A stretch of 64,000 nt of DNA, taken from positions 5,342,001-5,406,000 of the forward strand of contig JAPYXD010000308.1 of assembly GCA_030998225.1 (NCBI GenBank), given 5' to 3'. Within the stretch, counting starts at the first letter, position 1, and each line of letters begins with the position of its first letter. Of this stretch, positions 35,819 to 48,700 are shown one piece after another. This DNA is from Diplolepis rosae (Eukaryota; Arthropoda; Insecta; Hymenoptera; Diplolepididae). A model generated the notes under the pieces. It searched no databases. It worked only from the letters and a program-made list of their open reading frames with translations, and was not told the DNA's origin. The position numbers were made by a program, and so were the translations under genes.

Positions 35819-38800
35819 AGCAGATGTACTTTCACGTTAACAATGTGCAAGCCGACAACTGCCTTTTAGAAAAAGGACTGGATCCGTGAAGATACTTATT
35901 TTCGTATTTCAATTTCTGGATCCATATGTCAGGTAGGAACCGGGTTGGGGTGGGTAGCAGATGTACTTTTCCTTAACAATGTGCAAGACGTCAATTGCCT
36001 CTTAAAAAAAAGAATAGATCCTGGTAGAAACCTATTTCCGTATTTTAATTTCTGGATCCATATACCAGGTAGGAACCGGGTTGGGCTGGGTAGCTGATGT
36101 AATTCCACCTTTACGATTTGCAAGTCGACAACTCCCTTTTAAAAAACGGACTAGATCTGGGAAGTAACTTATTTCCGTATTTTAATTTCTGGATCCATAT
36201 GGCAGGTAGGAACCGGGTTGGGCTTGGTAGCAGATGTATTTTCACCTTAACAATTTACAAGTTAAAGGCCTTTCAGAAAGTAGAAAGGATCCGGGAAGAT
36301 ACATATATTCGTTTTTCAATTTCTGGGTCGATATGTCAGGTAGGAACTTAGATGGGCTGGGTAGCAGATGTACTTTCACCTTAATAATGTGCAAGGCGAC
36401 AACTGCCTTTTAGATACGAACAGGAGCCGGTATGATACATATATTCGCATTTCAATTTCTGGGTCCATATGTCAGGTAGGAACTTGGATGAGCTGGGTAG
36501 TAGATGAAATTTCACCTTAACGATTTGCGAATCGAATACTGCCTTTTAGAAAACGGACTAGATCTGGGGTGTAACTTATTTCCGTATTTTAATTTCTGGA
36601 TCCATATGTCAGGTAGGAACCGGGTTGGGCTGGGTAGCAGATGTACTTTCACCTTAACAATGTTCATGCCGACAGCTGACTTTTAAAAAAGAAACAAGAT
36701 CCGGGTAGAAAGATATTTTCGTATTTTAATTTTTTGGTCCATATGTCAGGTAGGACGCGAATGGGCTGGGTAGCAGATGTACTTTCACCTTAATAATGTG
36801 CAAGCCGACAACTGCCTTTAAGAAAACGGACAGGCTCCGGTAAGATACATATATTCACATTTTAATTTCTGGATCCATATGGCAGGTAGGAACTGGGTAG
36901 GGACGAGTAGCAGATGTACTTTCACGTTAAAAATTTCCAAGTCGACAACTGCATTTTAAAAAACGGAATAGATCCGGGGAGTAACTTATTTCCGTATTTT
37001 AATTTCTGGATCCATATGTCAGCTAGGAACCGTGTTGGGCTGGGTAGCAGATGTACTTTCACCTTAACAATATACAAGATAACTGCCTTTTAGAAAGTAG
37101 AAAGGATCCTTGTAGACACATATATTCGCATTTCAATTTCTGGGTCCATATGTCAGGTAGGAACTTGGATGGGCTGGGAGCAGATGTGCTTCCACTTTAA
37201 CGATTTGCAAGTCGTCAACTGCCCTTTAAAAACGGACTAGATCTGGGGAGTAACTTATTTCCGTATTTTAATATCTGGATCCATATGTCAGGTAGGAACT
37301 GGGTAGCGACGAGTAGCAGATGTACTTTCACGTAAAAAATTTGCAAGTCGAAAAATGCATTTTAAAAAACGGACTAGATCTGGGGAGTAACTTATTTCCG
37401 TTTTATAATTTCTGGATCCATATGGCAGGTAGGAACTTGGTAGGGACGAGTAGCAGATGTACTTTCAAGATAAAAATTTGAAAGTAGAAAACTGCATTTT
37501 AAAAAACGGACTAGATCTGGGGAGTAACTTGTTTCCGTATTTTAATTTCTGGATCCATATACCAGGTACGAAGCGGGTTGGGCTGGGTAGCAGATGTATT
37601 TTTACCGTAACAATTTACAAGATAACTGCCTTTTAGAAAACGTACAGGATCCGGGAAGATACATATATTCACATTTTAATTTCTGGGTCCATATGTCAGG
37701 TAGGAACTTGGATGGGCTGGGAGCAGATGTACTTCCACCTTTACGATTTGCAAGTCGACAAATGCATTTTAAAAAACGGACTAGATCTGGGGAGTAACTT
37801 ATTTCCGTTTTATAATTTCTGGATCCATATGTCAGGTAGTACGCGGAAGGGCCGAGTTGCTGATGTACTTTCACATTCATAATGTGAAAGCCGACAACTG
37901 CCTTTTAGAAAATGGACAGGCTCAGGGAAGATACATATGTTCACATTTTAATTTCTGGGTCCATATGTCAGGTAGGAACTGGGAAGGGACGAGTTGCAGA
38001 TGTACTTTCAAGATAAAAATTTGCAAGTCGAAAACTGCCTTTTAAAAAACGGACTAGCTGTGGGGAGTAACTTGTTTCCGTATTTTAATTTCTGGATCCA
38101 TATACCAGTTACGAACCGGGTTAAACTGGGTAGCAGATGTATTTTCGACTTAACAATTTACAAGATAACTGCCTTTTAGAAAGTAGAAAGGATCCTTGAA
38201 GATACATATATTCGCATTTCAATTTCTGGATCCATATGTCAGGTAGGAACTGGGTAGGGACGAGTAGCAGATGTACTTTCACGTTAAAAATTTCCAAGTC
38301 GACAACTGCATTTTAAAAAACGGAATAGATCCGGGGTGTAACTTATTTCTGTATTTTAATTTCTGGATCCATATGTCAGCTAGGAACCGGGTTGGGCTGG
38401 GTAGCAGATGTACTTTCACGTTAAAAATTTCCAAGTCGACAACTGCATTTTAAAAAACGGAATAGATCCGGGGTGTAACTTATTTCTGTATTTTAATTTC
38501 TGGATCCATATGTCAGCTAGGAACCGGGTTGGGCTGGGTAGCAGATGTACTTTCACCTTAACAATATACAAGATAACTGCCTTTCAGAAAGTAGAAAGGA
38601 TCCTTGCAGACACATATATTCGCATTTCAATTTCTGGGTCCATATGTCAGGTAGGAACATGGGTGGGCTGGGAGCAGATGTGCTTCCACCTTAACGATTT
38701 GCAAGTCGTCAACTGCCCTTTAAAAACAGACAAGATCTGGGTATTAACTTATTTCCGTATTTTAATATCTGGATCCATATGTCAGGTAGGAACTGGGTAG

Positions 38801-38945
38801 CGACGAGTAGCAGATGTACTTTCACGTAAAAAATTTGCAAGTCGAAAAATGCCTTTTAAAAAACGGACTAGATCTGGTGAGTAACTTGTTTCCGTATTTT
38901 AATTTCTGGATCCATATACCAGGTAGGAACCGGGTTGGGCTGGGT
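35819..38945 (+). repeat. HOR-B copy 2 (23-mer, 3127 bp)
   Basis: The first 12 units (35819-37451) match the next copy at exactly 3127 bp (35929/39056, 36118/39245, 36504/39631). The other 11 units (37452-38945) match 8988-10481. A perfect eta hairpin lies at 37868-37890. Private repeats include two consecutive near-identical gamma units at 38266 and 38403 (137 bp apart), a recent single-unit duplication absent from the 9-kb block. Confidence 0.88.
37868..37890. other. Perfect 10-bp inverted repeat, HOR-B copy 2
   Basis: The sequence is identical to the site at 9404 and sits exactly 28,464 bp away at the equivalent position of HOR-B. It is the only perfect copy I found between 9.5 and 51.8 kb. 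Confidence 0.85.
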
Positions 38946-40984
38946 ATTAGATGTACTTTCACCTTAACAATGTGCAAGCCGACAACTGCCTTTTAGAAAA
39001 AGGACTGTATCCGGGAAGATACTTATTTTCGTATTTCAATTTCTGGATCCATATGTCAGGTAGGAACCGGGTTGGGTGTGGTAGCAGATGTACTTTTCCT
39101 TAAGAATGAGCAAGACGTCAATTGCCTCTTAAAAAAAAGAATAGATCCTGGTAGAAACCTATTTCCGTATTTTAATTTCTGGATCCATATACCAGGTAGG
39201 AACCGGGTTGGGCTGGGTAGCTGATGTAATTCCACCTTTACGATTTGCAAGTCGACAACTCCCTTTTAAAAAACGGACTAGATCTGGGAAGTAACTTATT
39301 TCCGTATTTTAATTTCTGGATCCATATGGCAGGTAGGAACCGGGTTGGGCTTGGTAGCAGATGTATTTTCACCTTAACAATTTACAAGTTAAAGGCCTTT
39401 CAGAAAGTAGAAAGGATCCGGGAAGATACATATATTCGTTTTTCAATTTCTGGGTCGATATGTCAGGTAGGAACTTAGATGGGCTGGGTAGCAGATGTAC
39501 TTTCACCTTAATAATGTGCAAGGCGACAACTGCCTTTTAGATACGAACAGGAGCCGGTATGATACATATATTCGCATTTCAATTTCTGGGTCCATATGTC
39601 AGGTAGGAACTTGGATGAGCTGGGTAGTAGATGAAATTTCACCTTAACGATTTGCGAATCGAATACTGCCTTTTAGAAAACGGACTAGATCTGGGGTGTA
39701 ACTTATTTCCGTATTTTAATTTCTGGATCCATATGTCAGGTAGGAACCGGGTTGGGCTGGGTAGCAGATGTACTTTCAACTTAACAATGTTCATGCCGAC
39801 AGCTGACTTTTAAAAAAGAAACAAGATCCGGGTAGAAACATATTTTCGTATTTTAATTTTTTGGTCCATATGTCAGGTAGGACGCGAATGGGCTGGGTAG
39901 CAGATGTACTTTCACCTTAATAATGTGCAAGCCGACAACTGCCTTTAAGAAAACGGACAGGCTCCGGTAAGATACATATATTCACATTTTAATTTCTGGA
40001 TCCATATGGCAGGTAGGAACTGGGTAGGGACGAGTAGCAGATGTACTTTCACGTTAAAAATTTCCAAGTCGACAACTGCATTTTAAAAAACGGAATAGAT
40101 CCGGGGAGTAACTTATTTCCGTATTTTAATTTCTGGATCCATATGTCAGGTAGGAACTGGGTTGGGCTGGGTAGCAGATGTACTTTCACCTTAACAATAT
40201 ACAAGATAACTGCCTTTCAGAAAGTAGAAAGGATCCTTGCAGACACATATATTCGCATTTCAATTTCTGGGTCCATATGTCAGGTAGGAACTTGGATGGG
40301 CTGGGAGCAGATGTGCTTCCACCTTAACGATTTGCAAGTCGTCAACTGCCCTTTAAAAACGGACTAGATCTGGGGAGTAACTTATTTCCGTATTTTAATA
40401 TCTGGATCCATATGTCAGGTAGGAACTGGGTAGCGACGAGTAGCAGATGTACTTTCACGTAAAAAATTTGCAAGTCGAAAAATGCATTTTAAAGAACGGA
40501 CTAGATCTGGGGAGTAACTTGTTACCGTATTTTAATTTCTGGATCCATACACCAGGTAGGAACTGGGTAGCGACGAGTAGCAGATGTACTTTCACGTAAA
40601 AAATTTGCAAGTCGAAAAATGCATTTTAAAAAACGGACTAGATCTGGGGAGTAACTTATTTCCATATTTTAATTTCTGGATCCATATGTCAGCTAGGAAC
40701 CGGGTTGGGCTGGGTAGCAGATGTACTTTCACCTTAACAATATACAAGATAACTGCCTTTTAGAAAGTAGAAAGGATCCTTGTAGACACATATATTCGCA
40801 TTTCAATTTCTGGGTCCATATGTCAGGTAGGATCTTGGATGGGCTGGTAGCATATGAGCTTCCACCTTAACGATTTGCATGACGACAACTGCCCTTTAAA
40901 AACGGACTAGATCTGGGGAGTAACTTATTACCGTATTTCAATTTCTGGATCCATATGTCAGGGAGGAACTGGGTTGGGTTTGGT
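38946..40984 (+). repeat. HOR-B copy 3, partial (15 monomers)
   Basis: The copy tracks 35819-37451 for 12 units and 10481-12376 for its whole length. It ends by switching to an epsilon unit (entry GGGTTTGGTAGCAG at 40985) at the same place where the 9-kb block switches back to HOR-A. Both switches occur just after TCAGGGAGGAACTGGG. Confidence 0.86.
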
Positions 40985-42619
40985 AGCAGATGTACTTTTA
41001 CCTTAACAATGTCCAAGACGTCAACTGCCTCTTAAAAAAAAGAATAGATCCTGGTAGAAACCTATTTCCGTATTTTAATTTCTGGATCCATATACCAGGT
41101 AGGAACCGGGTTGGGCTGGGTAGCAGACGTACTTTCACCTTAATAATGTGCAAGCCGACAACTGCCTTTTAGAAAACGAACAGGAGCCGGTATGATACAT
41201 ATTTTCGCATTTCAATTTCTGGGTCCATATCTCAGGTAGGAACTGGGTAGGGACGAGTAGCAGATGTACTTTCAGGTTAAAAATTTGCAAGTCGACATCT
41301 GCCCTTTTAAAACGGACTAGATCTGGGGAATAACTTGTTTCCGTATTTTAATTTCTGGATCCATATACCAGGTAGGAACCGGGTTCGCCTGGGTAGCAGA
41401 TGTACTTTCACCTTAACAATGTCAAAGCCGATAGCTGACTTTCAAAAAGAAACAAGATCCGGGTAGAAACATATTTTCGTATTTTAATTTCTGGGTCCAT
41501 ATGTCAGGTAGTACGTGGATGGGCCGAGTTGCAGATGTACTTTCACCTTCATAATGTGAAAGCCGACAACTGCCTTTTAGAAAACGGACAGGCTCCGGGA
41601 AGATACATATATTCACATTTTAATTTCTGGGTCCATATGTCAGGTAGGAACTTGGATGGGCTGGGAGCAGATGTACTTCCACCTTTACGATTTGCAAGTC
41701 GACAACTGCCCTTTAAAAACGGACTAGATCTGGGGAGTAACTTGTTTCCGTATTTCAATTTCTGGGTCCATATGTCAGGTAGGAACTTGGATGGGCTGGG
41801 AGAAGATGTACTTTCACCTTAACGAGTTGCGTGACGACAACTGCCTTTTAAAGAACGGACTAGATCTGGGGAGTAACGAATTTCCGTATTTTAATTTTTG
41901 GGTCCATATGTCAGGTAGGGACTGGGTAGCGAAGAGTAGCAGATGTACTTTCACGTTAAAAATTTGCAAATCGACAACTGCCCTTTAAAAACGGACTAGA
42001 TCTGGGGAGTAACTTGTTTCCGTATTTTAATTTCTGGATCCATATACCAGGTGGAAACTGGGTAGGGACGAGTAGCAAATGTACTTTCACGTTAAAAATT
42101 TGCAAGTCGAAAACTGCCTTTTAGAAAACGGACTAGATCTGGGGAGTAACTTGTTTCCGTATTTTAATTTCTGGATCCATATGTCAGGTAGGAACTGGGT
42201 AGGGACGAGTAGCAGATGTACTTTCACGTTAAAAATTTCCAAGTCGACAACTGCATTTTAAAAAACGGAATAGATCCGGGGTGTAACTTATTTCCGTATT
42301 TTAATTTCTGGATCCATATACCAGGTGGAAACTGGGTAGGGACGAGTAGCAGATGTACTTTCACGTTAAAAATTTGCAAGTCGAAAACTGCCTTTTAGAA
42401 AACGTACAGGATCCGGGAAGATACATATATTCGCATTTTAATTTCTGGATCCATATGTCAGGTAGGAACTTGGATGGGCTGGGAGCAGATGTGCTTCCAC
42501 CTAAACGATTTGCAAGTCGACAACTGCCCTTTAAAAACGGACTAGATCTGGGGAGTAACTTATTTCCGTATTTTAATTTCTGGATCCATATGTCAGGTAG
42601 GAACTGGGTAGCGACGAGT
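40985..42619 (+). repeat. Mixed stretch with a gamma run
   Basis: The order is epsilon, alpha, gamma, zeta, eta-like, beta-prime, alpha-like, then four gamma units in a row (about 41938-42483) and a beta-type unit. The zeta to alpha-like part (41395-41829) repeats 34323-34757. The alpha-like unit at about 41801 carries an odd GAGTTGCGTGACGACAACTG and a GGGGAGTAACGAATTTCC variant not seen elsewhere. Confidence 0.78.
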
Positions 42620-43711
42620 AGCAGATGTACTTTCACGTTAAAAATTTGCAAGTCGACAACTGCCTTTTAAAAAACGTACAGGATCCGGGAAGATACATAT
42701 ATTCGCATTTTAATTTCTGGATCCATATGTCAGGTAGGAACTTGGATGGGCTGGGAGCAGATGTACTTCCACCTTTACGATTTGCAAGTCGACAACTCCC
42801 TTTTAAAAAACGGACTAGATCTGGGGAGTAACTTATTTCCGTATTATAATTTCTGGGTCCATATGTCAGGTAGGAACTGGATAGAGACGAGTAGCAGATG
42901 AACTTTCACGATAAAAATTTGCAAGTCGAAAACTGCCTTTTAGAAAACGTACAGGATCCGGGAAGATACATATATTCCCATTTTAAATTTTGGATCCATA
43001 TGTCAGGTAGAAACCTGGATGGGCTGGGAGCAGATGTACTTCCACCTTTACGATTTGCAAGTCGACAACTCCCTTTTAAAAAACGGACTAGATCTGGGGA
43101 GTAACTTATTTCCGTATTATAATTTCTGGGTCCATATGTCAGGTAGGAACTGGATAGAGACGAGTAGCAGATGAACTTTCACGATAAAAATTTGCAAGTC
43201 GAAAACTGCCTTTTAGAAAACGTATAGGATCCGGGAAGATACATATATTCCCATTTTAAATTTTGGATCCATATGTCAGGGAGAAACTTGGATGGGCTGG
43301 GAGCAGATGTATTTCCACCTTTACGATTTGCAAGTCGACAACTCCCTTTTAAAAAACGGACTAGATCTGGGGAGTAACTTATTTCCGTATTATAATTTCT
43401 GGGTCCATATGTCAGGTAGGAACTGGATAGAGACGAGTAGCAGATGAACTTTCACGATAAAAATTTGCAAGTCGAAAACTGCCTTTTAGAAAACGTACAG
43501 GATCCGGGAAGATACATATATTCCCATTTTAAATTTTGGATCCATATGTCAGGTAGAAACTTGGATGGGCTGGGAGCAGATGTACTTCCACCTTTACGAT
43601 TTGCAAGTCGACAACTCCCTTTTAAAAAACGGACTAGATCTGGGAAGTAACTTATTTCCGTATTTTAATTTCTGGATCCATATGGCAGGTAGGAGCTGGG
43701 TAGGGACGAGT
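42620..43711 (+). repeat. Dimer run, gamma + beta-prime, 4 x 273 bp
   Basis: Gamma units start at 42620, 42893, 43166 and 43439 and beta-prime units at 42756, 43029, 43302 and 43575, giving four consecutive 273-bp dimers. In the last three the gamma unit starts with the private AGCAGATGAACTTTCACGAT. Two further dimers of the same kind lie at 44119-44664 and others at 47783-48328 and near 48474 and 49283. Confidence 0.9.
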
Positions 43712-45742
43712 AGCAGATGTACTTCCACCTTAACGATTTGCAAGTCGACAACTGCCCTTTAAAAACGGACTAGATCTGGGGAGTAACTTGTTTCCGTATT
43801 TTAATTTCTGGATCCATATACCAGGTAGGAACCGGGTTGGGCTGGGTAGCATATGTACTTCCACCTTAACAATGTCAAAGCCGACAGCTGACTTTCAAAA
43901 AGAAACAAGATCCGGGTAGAAACATATTTTCGAATTTAAATTTTTTGGTCCATATGTCAGGTAGGGCGCGGATGGGCTGGGAGCAGATGTACTTCCACCT
44001 TTACGATTTGCAAGTCGACAAATCCCTCTTAAAAAACGGACTAGATCTGGGAAGTAACTTATTTCCGTATTATAATTTCTGGGTCCATATGTTAGGTAGG
44101 AACTGGATAGAGACGAGTAGCAGATGAACTTTCACGATAAAAATTTGCAAGTCGAAAACTGCCTTTTAGAAGACGTACAGGATCCGGAAAGATACATATA
44201 TTCCCATTTTAAATTTTGGATCCATATGTCAGGTAGAAACTTGGATGGGCTGGGAGCAGATGTACTTGCACCTTTACGATTTGCAAGTCGACAACTCCCT
44301 TTTCAAAAACGGACTAGATATGGGGAGTAACTTATTTCCGTATTATAATTCCTGGGTCCATATGTCAGGTAGGAACTGGATAGAGACGAGTAGCAGATGA
44401 ACTTTCACGATAAAAATTTGCAAGTCGAAAACTGCCTTTTAGAAAACGTACAGGATCCGGAAAGAAACATATATTCCCATTATAAATTATGGATCCATAT
44501 GTCAGGTAGAAACTTGGATGGGCTGGGAGCAGATGTACTTCCACCTAAACGATATGCAAGTCGACAACTCGCTTTTAAAAAACGGACTAGATGTGGGGAG
44601 TAACTTATTTCCGTATTATAATTTCTGGATCCATATGTCAGGTAGGAGCTGGGTAGGGACGAGTAGCAGATGTACTTCCACCTTAACGATTTGCAGTTCG
44701 ACAACTGCCCTTTAAAAACGGACTAGATCTGGGGAGTTACTTGTTTCCGCATTTTAATTTCTGGATCCATGTACCAGGTACGAACGGGGTTGGGCTGGGT
44801 AGCAGATGTATTTTTACCTTAACAGTTTACAAGATAACTGCCTTTTAGAAAGTAGAAAGGATCCTTGAAGATTCATATTATCGCATATCAATTTCTGGGT
44901 CCATATGTCAGGTAGGAACTGGGTAGGGACGAGTAGCAGATGTACTTTCACGTTAAAAATTTGCAAGTCGAAAACTGCCTTTTAGAAAACGTACAGGATC
45001 CGGGAAGATACATATATTCGCATTTTAATTTCTGGATCCATATGTCAGGTAGGAACTTGGATGGGCTGGGAGCAGATGTGCTTCCACCTAAACGATTTGC
45101 AAGTCGACAACTGCCCTTTAAAAACGGACTAGATCTGGGGAGTAACTTATTACCGTATTTTAATTTCTGGATCCACATGCCAGGTAGGAACCGGGTTGGG
45201 CTGAGTAGCAGATGTACTTTCACCTTAACAATTTACAAGTTAAATGCCTTTCAGAAAGTAGAAAGGATCCGGGAAGATACATATATTCGTTTTTCAATTT
45301 CTGGGTCGATATGTCAGGTAGGAACTTAGATGGGCTGGGTAGCAGATGTATTTTTACCGTAACAATTTACAAGATAACTGCCTTTTAGAAAACGTACAGG
45401 ATCCGGGAAGATACATATATTCCCATTTTAAATTTTGGATCCATATGTCAGGTAGAAACTTGGATGGGCTGGGAGCAGATGTACTTCCACCTTAACGATA
45501 TGCAAGTCGACAACTGACCTTTAAAAAAGGACTATATCTGGGGAGTAACTTATTTCCGAATTTTAATTTCTGGATCCATATGTCAGGTAGGAACCGGGTT
45601 GGGCTGGGTAGCAGATGTACTTTCACCTAAACAATATACAAGATAACGGCCTTTTAGAAAGTAGAAAGGATCCTTGTAGATACATATATTCGCATTTCAA
45701 TTTCTGTGTCCATATGTCAGGTAGGAACATGGATGGGCTGGG
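43712..45742 (+). repeat. Mixed stretch with further gamma/beta-prime dimers
   Basis: Contents are TTCCACC-type, zeta, beta-prime, then dimers at 44119-44391 and 44392-44664, followed by TTCCACC-type, delta-prime, gamma, beta-type, delta, delta-prime and related units. The second dimer has drifted (AAACGATATGC, CTCGCTTTTAAAAAACGG). The beta-type unit at 45071 is like those at 42484 and 50097. Confidence 0.78.
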
Positions 45743-48700
45743 AGCAGATGTGCTTCCACCTTAACGATTTGCAAGTCGTCAACTGCCCTTTAAAAACGGA
45801 CTAGATCTGGGGAGTAACTTATTTCCGTATTTTAATATCTGGATCCATATGTCAGGTAGGAACTGGGTAGCGACGAGTAGCAGATGTACTTTCAAGATAA
45901 AAATTTGCAAGTCGAAAAATGCCTTTTAAAAAACGGACTAGATCTGGGGAGTAACTTGTTTCCGTATTTTAATTTCTGGATCCATGTACCAGGTACGAAC
46001 CGGGTTGGGCTGGGTAGCAGATGTATTTTTACCTTAACAATTTACAAGATAACTGCCTTTTAGAAAGTAGAAAGGATCCTTGAAGATACATATTATCGCA
46101 TTTCAATTTCTGGGTCCATATGTCAGGTAGGAACTGGGTAGAGACGAGTAGCAGATGTACTTTCACGTTAAAAATTTGCAAGTCGAAAACTGCCTTTTAG
46201 AAAACGTACAGGATCCGGGAAGATACATATATTTGCATTTTAAATTTTGGATCCATATGTCAGGTAGAAACTTGGATGGGCTGGGAGCAGATGTAATTCC
46301 ACGTTTACGATTTGCAAGACGACAACTCACTAATAAAAAACCGACAAGATCTGGGGAGTAACTTATTTCCGTATTATAATTTCTGGGTCCATATGTCAGG
46401 TAGGAACTGGATAGAGACGAGTAGCAGATGAACTTTCACGATAAAAATTTGCAAGTCGAAAACTGCCTTTTAGAAAACGTACAGGATCCGGAAAGATACA
46501 TATATTCCCATTTTAAATTTTGGATCCATATGTCAGGTAGAAACTTGGATGGGCTGGGAGCAGATGTACTTCCACCTTAACGATATGCAAGTCGACAACT
46601 GACCTTTAAAAAAGGACTATATCTGGGGAGTAACTTATTTCCGAATTTTAATTTCTGGATCCATATGTCTGCTAGGAACCGGGTTGGCCTGGGTAGCAGA
46701 TGTACTTTCACCTAAACAATATACAAGATAACTGCCTTTTAGAAAGTAGAAAGGATCCTTGTAGATAGATATATTCGCATTTCAATTTCTGTGTACATAT
46801 GTCAGGTAGGTACATGGTGGGGTTGGGAGCATATGTGCTTACTCCTTAACTATTTGCAATTCTACAAGTGCCGTTTAAAAACGGACTAGATCTGGTGAGT
46901 AACTTATTTCCGTATTTTAATATCTGGATCCATATCTCAGGTAGGAACTGGGTAGCGACGAGTAGCAGATGTACTTTCAAGATCAAAATTTGCAAGTCGA
47001 AAACAGCCTTTTAAAAAACGGACTAGCTGTGGGGAGTAACTTGTTTCCGTATTTTAATTTCTGGATCCATATACCAGGTAGGAACCAGGTAGGGCTGGGT
47101 AGCATATTTACTTTCACCTTTACGATTTGCAAGTCGACAAATCCCTTTTAAAAAACGGACTAGATCTGGGAAGTAACTTATTTCCGTATTTTAATTTCTG
47201 GATCCATATGGCAGGTAGGAACTGGGAAGGGACGAGTAGCAGATGTACTTTCAAGATCAAAATTTGCAAGTCGAAAACTGCCTTTTAAAAAACGGACTAG
47301 CTGTGGGGAGTAACTTGTTTCCGTATTTTAATTTCTGGATTCATATACCAGGTAGGAACCGGGTTGGGCTGGGTAGCATATGTACTTCCACCTTAACAAT
47401 GTCAAAGCCTACAGCTGACTTTCAAAAAGAAAGAAGATCCGGGTAGAAACATATTTTCGTATTTTAATGTTTTGGTCCATATGTCAGGTAGTACGCGGAT
47501 GGGCCGAGTTGCAGATGTACTTTCACCTTCGTAATGTGAAAGCCGACAACTGCCTTTTAGAAAAAGGACTGGATCCGGGAAGATACATATATGCACTTTT
47601 TAATTTCTGGGTCCATATGTAAGGTAGGAACTTGGATGGGCTGGGAGCAGATGTATTTCCACGTTTACGATTTGCAAGTCGACAACTCCCTTTTAAAAAA
47701 CGGACTAGATCTGGGGAGTAACTTATTTCCGTATTATAATTTCTGGGTCCATATGTCAGGTAGGAACTGGATAGGGACGAGTAGCAGATGTACTTTCACG
47801 TTAAAAATTTGCAAGTCGAAAACTGCCTTTTAGAAAACGTACAGGATCCGGGAAGATACATATATTCCCATTTTAAATTTTGGATCCATATGTCAGGTAG
47901 AAACTTGGATGGGCTGGGAGCAGATGTATTTCCACGTTTACGATTTGCAAGTCGACAACTCCCTTTTAAAAAACGGACTAGATCTGGGGAGTAACTTATT
48001 TCCGTATTATAATTTCTGGGTCCATATGTCAGGTAGGAACTGGATAGAGACGAGTAGCAGATGAACTTTCACGATAAAAATTTGCAAGTCGAAAACTGCC
48101 TTTTAGAAAACGTACAGGATCCGGGAAGATACATATATTCCCATTTTAAATTTTGGATCCATATGTCAGGTAGAAACTTGGATGGGCTGGGAGCAGATGT
48201 ACTTCCACCTTTACGATTTGCAAGTCGACAACTCCCTTTTAAAAAACGGACTAGATCTGGGGAGTAACTTGTTTCCGTATTTTAATTTCTGGATCCATGT
48301 ACCAGGTACGAACGGGGTTGGGCTGGGTAGCAGATGTATTTTTACCTTAACAATTTGCAAGTCGACAACTCCCTTTTAAAAAACGGACCAGATCTGGGGA
48401 GTAACTTATTTCCGTTTTATAATTTCTGGGTCCATATGTCAGGTAGGAACTGGATAGAGACGAGTAGCAGATGAACTTTCACGATAAAAATTTGCAAGTC
48501 GAAAACTGCCTTTTAGAAAACGTATAGGATCCGGGAAGATACATATATTCCCATTTTAAATTTTGGATCCATATGTCAGGTAGAAACTTGGATGGGCTGG
48601 GAGCAGATGTACTTCCACCTTTACGATTTGCAAGTCGACAACTCCCTTTTAAAAAACGGACTAGATCTGGGGAGTAACTTATTTCCGTATTATAATTTCT

